In this document: positions 58,984 to 64,000 of the stretch, in pieces | Numbering within the stretch: position 1 is the stretch's first letter | How the letters are laid out: every line of letters starts with the position of its first letter | NCBI GenBank assembly: GCA_029891385.1 | Contig: CM057229.1 | Coordinates: 3,039,001 to 3,103,000 of the forward strand | Reading direction: 5' to 3' | Origin: Erythroxylum novogranatense | Taxonomy: Eukaryota > Streptophyta > Magnoliopsida > Malpighiales > Erythroxylaceae | Length of the DNA: 64,000 nucleotides | The notes under the pieces: generated by a model | The model's database searches: none | Seen by the model: only the letters and a program-made list of their open reading frames with translations | Told to the model about the DNA's origin: nothing | Translations under genes and position numbers: made by a program

Positions 58984-61900
58984 CAGAAGTACGAACTTAC
59001 ATGGGCGTTTCTGAACATAAGTCAAATCGTATACAGTAAAGACATGTTATAGTAGACACTGGCGACTGATCCCTAATCTTAGTCCCATGAGAATGAGTCT
59101 TGCGCATGAAAAAGTGTTAAGCTCATGTGTTAAGTGTCTTAGTGTGAAAAGAGAAACGAAACATCAACGTATGAGTCAATGTGGATTATGGGCAATTGGG
59201 AATGGGAAAAGTGAAACTGTGAGGGAGCGAGGCTCGTGAGGCCAAGGCCCTTTTTGAGGACGCGAGGCCCGAGAGGCCGTGGTCCTACACATTGTAAATG
59301 ATATTCACATTGTACTGTAGTCATAAACCCTTGAATGCGATAGGAATGTGAAGATAGTGGTATGGAATGATTTTGGAAATAAGTGATATCGATTGAGTAA
59401 TGAGACTTAAAGTGCATAAATTGGGTTGTAAGAAAATGAAATTGCGATAGTCTGGAAAGATTAGATTTTGATATGAAAGAGATATCGGTAAAGAGTGATC
59501 AGGGGTACGATTGAGTGTAAAAATATGCTTATGGTTGATCAAAAGCTCAGTGAGGACTAGGCAATTGTGATTCAGATGAGTTGTTCGATAAACTAGGATG
59601 TGTGGAAATGAGAAAAAGACAGAAATGGATTTACTGTATTTGTGTTACTATATGGGTATGATGGACTACATTATAGCGTAAATGAATAAATTGAGTAAAA
59701 GAAAACGAAATGTGTCATAGTTGGATTGGGTCAAATGTAGACATGAGGGGAATATCGGTTAAAATAACCAATGTATGAATTTGTCAAAGGATATATTGAT
59801 GCGAGATAAAAAGGTTAGGACGATCAAGTATTATGATTTGACTTGTCTGTCCAATAAAGTGGGAAATTTTGGAAGTGAGAAAGCATGTGATTTGCGTGGG
59901 TAAATATAGATTCACTGTATTCGTATTGGTGTGTAAAAGGGTATTAATATGGGACCGAAATGCTTTGCCTTCGAAGGAAATAGAGACGTAAAGTTATTGA
60001 CAAAAAGAAGTAGAAATGGTGTGATTAAAGGGTATAAGCTTGGTTAAAAAGGAAATGATTTAAGTAAAAGTGGTTTTGAAATGTGACAATAGCCTGAATA
60101 CTGGGATTGCATTTCTTGATGCTTTTGTATTTATAATTCTATGTGGATTGGGAATATGCGCATGGACGATAAAATTATAGGGTTATGATGCTACAAATGT
60201 TGGAACGTGATTCATGATATGTTACTATGGGGACAATTAGGTATGTGCTCTGATTTGAATTGTTTAATGTATACATTTTTGGAAATTATGATAACTCAAA
60301 GGAGAAGAGTAAAAGCACTCAAAATTGTTTATGACGAGTTGTTGTTCACAAAAAGGGAGTTAAATAATGGAAAGCTGAAAAGAATTTCTGTTAATATGTG
60401 TATTAGTATGAGGAACGAGTGCAGAACACATGCGGGTCACCAAGTCATAAGGTGAACCCTACTTATAGGTGAACAAGAATAGAAATGATTTACGGGTATA
60501 TAGAAATGTTGGTATCATTAGTGATTGTGAATGATTGAACTGAGAGATAAATACATCTCTAGATGAGATAATAAGAGTTAGATGAAATTTATTAGGTTGT
60601 ATAGTATAAGATATTACTTTATAGTTCATTGGGTCTCAGTATCGAGGATGCATTGACCAGAGTGGGCGATACGAATTGATCTTATTATGATAGTAGGAAA
60701 AGTGGAAATTGATTCTCTTGAAGTTTCAAAAGGGACCTATAAGTACATATGGAAAATAGATGAGTGATTATATCGAGGTTTGTCAGCGTGGTTTTCGATC
60801 TGTGAGGGTAGGCTTTCCATGACAAATAGCTGAGATTATAAGTTCTTCTCTAAATTCAACAATGAAATTTGGTAATTCTTTCATGATCTAAAGGTCGAAA
60901 GTTCCTTACCTGATACAATCGGGTTTGTTTGATGAAATTGATTATGTGAAGGAATTTTGGAGTTGATGATGTTAAATATCTATGTGTATGAGGGATTGGT
61001 ACTTCAAGGAAACACTTTTGCTTATGTGAGGAGAATTTTGGTCTGCATCTTAGGGTATAAATGTGTGTTTGGGAACCACAGATCCTCCATAATGTTAAGG
61101 GGTTCCAACACAGGAAGTTATGATTTTAGACCGATTGAAATATGTGGAGCAACAGATATGAATGAACAGACATGTATATGAGTCAATGAGGAATCTGTAG
61201 GCATTTGAAAGAATTGGGAAATCTGTTGAGAAATAGGAAGTTTAACGAGAAATTGAGGATAACATGTGTCAGAGGAATTTGTTACTCAAGGAATTTCATG
61301 AGCTAAAAATAAGAGGTTATACCTATTAGTGTTAATTATGCCCTGATTTGATATTGTTATAAAAGGTTAATGGGACCTGAGCATAAGAATATCAATTAGT
61401 GACTATGATCTTAATGAAGATGAATTTATGATTATGGGAATTTGGTTGAAATGTATAACATGATTTTGGTGTTGCTAAAGATGAATAACTACCTGAGCTA
61501 AATTTAGACACGTGAATTAGAAACTTCTGTAACAGTAATTGGATCGAAAGCGTAGAATCATGATGTGGACAGAATCACATGACTAGACAGATTAGTAATG
61601 ATTAAGGTATGACTAGAAATTGGAAAGATTGAGAGGATTGGGGCTGAGGAACTTATGTTCTAATAAATTGTACCAAATAGAGCAATTGCATAGCAAAACA
61701 TCATAATTATGGATACGGGGTTACTAGATCGAGTGCAATAAAGAGGGTATGGTGACGAGTTAAGTGGAACCAAGGAAATGTGGAAAACCCAAATTGTGGA
61801 TATGGGGATGTTGATAACATCGACACATGTGTATTCTTGTTTAAAGAAAGGTCTAGTAAGGGGACCCCAAAAGAGCAAATGGGTAGCTAAGAATGTGGAC

Positions 61901-62475
61901 TTGAGTGAATATGGTCGAATAAGTTCCGGCATATAAGTGATGCATTCCTTCTCATGAATGCATGAAATACTAAGGAGTTGTGATTGAGTCGCCTAGTTGT
62001 AGCATCTCCACGTTGAGTTATGCTCCGTGAAAGTATTCTGATTTGACTAAGCCTACGGGCCAGTATTCTGATTTGACTGAGCCTACGGGCCAGTATTCTG
62101 ATTTGACTGAGCCTACGGGCCATTATTCTAATTTGACTGAGCTTACGGGCCAGTGTTATGTTTATATGTGTAGGCACTCGATCACAACGATAAGAACACA
62201 TGTGAGTCTTATACCAATGGCTTTATAAGTGAATTTGTAGCTAGAAATGTTTCAATCAGATAGCTGTTGGAGTTGTAATTGGGAGTAATGGGTTAAAATT
62301 TCTGAAAACTCATCAAAGACATAAGCAAAAAGTATGATCTCTATATAATGAATGGAAGGACCTTTTGGACGACATTAATGATGAGGCAATAAGGGAACCA
62401 TCGAATAAGTTGGATGATATAAGAAATGGATGGATATATGAGAAACAATACCCCTATCGTATTCAGTGTCAAAGT
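58984..62475 (+). pseudogene. Element E interior 2: leader and fossil pol, non-coding
   Basis: A near-copy of interior 1, with the same leader, GC-rich duplicated motif (59221-59291), RT relic (61390-61412) and LTR-like insert with the 30-bp array (62031-62155). The high similarity between the two supports a recent duplication. No usable reading frame. Confidence 0.65.
61925..62225 (+). repeat. LTR-like fragment with 30-bp tandem array in E interior 2
   Basis: Counterpart of 43381-43690, four units. The antisense frame over it (61887-62201) is just the translated repeat. Confidence 0.75.
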
Positions 62476-62495
62476 AAATTTCGAGGACGAAATTT
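62476..62495 (+). promoter_or_regulatory. Pre-PPT hairpin, E interior 2
   Basis: AAATTTCG, AGGA, CGAAATTT: perfect 8-bp stem; the outer pair is A-T where interior 1 has G.U. Confidence 0.6.
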
Positions 62496-62500
62496 TTATT

Positions 62501-62512
62501 AGGAGGGTAGAA
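62501..62512 (+). promoter_or_regulatory. Polypurine tract, E interior 2
   Basis: AGGAGGGTAGAA, interrupted by one T. Confidence 0.8.
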
Positions 62513-63425
62513 TTGTAACATCCCGTCACTGATGGGAGCGATATTATAGTAAATTTGGATTGGGTTGTGATTGTGTACATGAACTTCGGTATACATGCAC
62601 TAGTGACAATTCCCGGCTTTTGTGTCTTTGTAAAAATATGAAATTGTGTGTTAATTGAATTGGATTGATTTTTGTATTCAGCATTAAATTGCAAAGTGGG
62701 TATCGATGAGATGTTCGGTACTGTAGATGAATGTACTATTGACACTCCAATTAAGGATATGACTTAGGAAATTGGTTTTAGCATGACCTATTAAAATTTG
62801 GAAAGATTTATGAAAGTCAAAGTAAATGAATGGATTGAATTGGAAATTTGACAGGCATGAAAGTGAATGATTATTTTGAAAGAATTGAATTTCAATTCAG
62901 TCCTTAAAAGTTGGACTTTTCTAAATTGAAGGCGTGAAGTTATAAGAATTGTTATATGGGCAATTTGGGTATAGCACTTAAGAGAATAAGGTTTAAGGTT
63001 AAATGAAGAGGGCAAAATGGGCAATTCATAATTTTAAATGGTATAAAGAAAGGGAAATTGGGTTTGAAAATGGGAAAGAAATGAAGATGTCGTGGAAGAA
63101 GAAGATGAAGGGAAGAAGAGTTCAATTTTTGACGAAATCTGGAAGAGTTTAAAGAATTTGTGAGCTAAATCAGGTAAGTTTAAGTATCTTGCCTCTTGAT
63201 TAGTAGATTGATTTATATTTTAAGTGATATAGTTAAAGTTTGGGTTCTGAGATGTTGGGTATATAGGGTTTTCGAAAAATGGTAGATTTTGATGTTTGAG
63301 AGTGGATTTGGTTTGTTAATGGGTTGGAAATTGGTCCGAGAGTGATGTTATAATGCTTAGATGAGTTATGTGTTGAATAAATTGGAAGACTTGGATTAAA
63401 TTGGTTGAAAGACAGATTCGGGAGG

Positions 63426-63545
63426 CGCAATCGGGCTCGCACGTCGCGACGTGCTCATGTGCACGTTGCGGTGCGCGAATTTGTGCACATCTCGACGAGG
63501 GCGAACGTTTGGATTTTACCGCGGTGAGCTTCTTCACGTCATGTG
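63426..63545. repeat. CpG-rich repeat block in E LTR 3
   Basis: As in LTR 2, but with ACGTTGCG, GTGCACATC and ACGTCATG replacing CpG-containing words. Confidence 0.7.
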
Positions 63546-63900
63546 AGCCATTATTCGAGAAAGTTATGTTTGGTTTTAAGGGTTTATCGTTTATGAAAAA
63601 GAGAAGGGTTAAAACAGTCTGTTAAAGTTCTCAAATTTGGATGGAAGTTTAGTGTAAAGTATGGTTTCGGCATAAAGATAGTCCATATATGTTGGGCAAT
63701 GATTTTTGGATTTCAGAAACAAATTGTATAAATTGAGAGTCTATTGAGTTCTGTTTTGAGGAAAAGTTTAGCGGGAACTATTTCTTTAGTTAGTGCCGGG
63801 AATGTCACGAAAGTGCATAGTACTTATCATTAGATTGCTACATGTGCATTATTGCTGAAATGTACAATATGTTAAAAATATGTGTTCTGATTTATAATAG

Positions 63901-63964
63901 AGGCACTTTTGGAAAGTCAGCCTCAGACATTTCAGAGACCTCCAGGCGTTAGCATTGAAGCCAG
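63901..63964 (+). other. Intron-like cassette in E LTR 3 (64 nt)
   Basis: Preceded by TTTATAATAG and followed by GTGAGTGACC; two substitutions relative to LTR 1. Confidence 0.5.
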
Positions 63965-64000
63965 GTGAGTGACCGAGACGGTTTCCAAAGTATTAAATGT

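Larger units (their letters stand above)
37184..64000 (+). mobile_element. Element E tandem array: LTR-interior-LTR-interior-LTR (split by F, open at right edge)
   Basis: Three LTRs in direct orientation (37184-40407; 43979-45149 plus 56984-58965; 62514 onward) alternate with two interiors (40408-43978 and 58966-62513). With F removed, the period is about 6.7-6.8 kb. Both interiors have their own primer site and polypurine tract. Unequal recombination between LTRs of two copies is the simplest origin. Confidence 0.85.
62514..64000 (+). repeat. Element E LTR 3, cut by window end
   Basis: Same start as LTRs 1 and 2. CpG block 63426-63545 (most decayed of the three) and cassette 63901-63964 before the window ends. 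Confidence 0.92.

Overview
This window is eukaryotic, and almost certainly from a flowering plant with a large, repeat-rich genome. The evidence is AT-rich DNA packed with Ty3/gypsy LTR retrotransposons primed by plant initiator-Met tRNA (primer site TGGTATCAGAGC), chromodomain-type (Tekay/Del-like) pol genes, and an L1-type LINE. I found no host gene, tRNA, rRNA or CRISPR array. Essentially every base belongs to a transposable element, and the elements sit inside one another. Element names A to H and X are mine, used only for this window.

Layout. 1-172 is the end of an LTR (X) that cuts element C. C is a minus-strand LTR, split into 173-809 and 19232-22296 by element A (810-19231, 5-bp duplication ctata). 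A is itself split by element B (4668-13934, duplication aaatt). C sits in D (22297-25580), a deleted element, and D abuts a LINE reverse transcriptase fragment (25581-26234). The LINE is cut on its right by H, a minus-strand Ty3/gypsy element (26235-30046). H is cut by G (30047-37183), and G is cut by E. E is a tandem LTR-internal-LTR-internal-LTR array (37184-64000, running off the window). Its middle LTR is split by F (45150-56978, duplication aagat). The implied order of events is LINE, then D and H, then C and G, then A and E, then B and F: two chains, each five levels deep.

Coding content. B is the only nearly complete coding element. Its gag, protease, RT, RNase H, integrase and chromodomain tail are in normal order but broken by stops and frameshifts. 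H keeps RNase H to chromodomain. A, D, E, F and G look non-coding. However, A, F and G (and more weakly D and E) still show co-linear, heavily decayed traces of pol (RT catalytic region, RNase H tail). They are coding-dead elements that evidently kept moving, presumably using proteins from relatives such as B or H.

Most unusual signals: (1) the LTRs carry a recurring intron-like layout (GTAAGT donor after a purine-rich tract, a 54-70 nt cassette that is exactly 64 nt in all five E and F copies, and a TTTTTCAG acceptor). (2) A short hairpin just before the polypurine tract stays paired in coding-dead elements, with a compensatory base pair. (3) Element A has LTR ends TA...CA instead of TG...CA. 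(4) Repeat copies differ by recurrent CAG/CTG-to-CG-type changes, which may be a sequencing artefact in methylated DNA and would affect reading of frameshifts.
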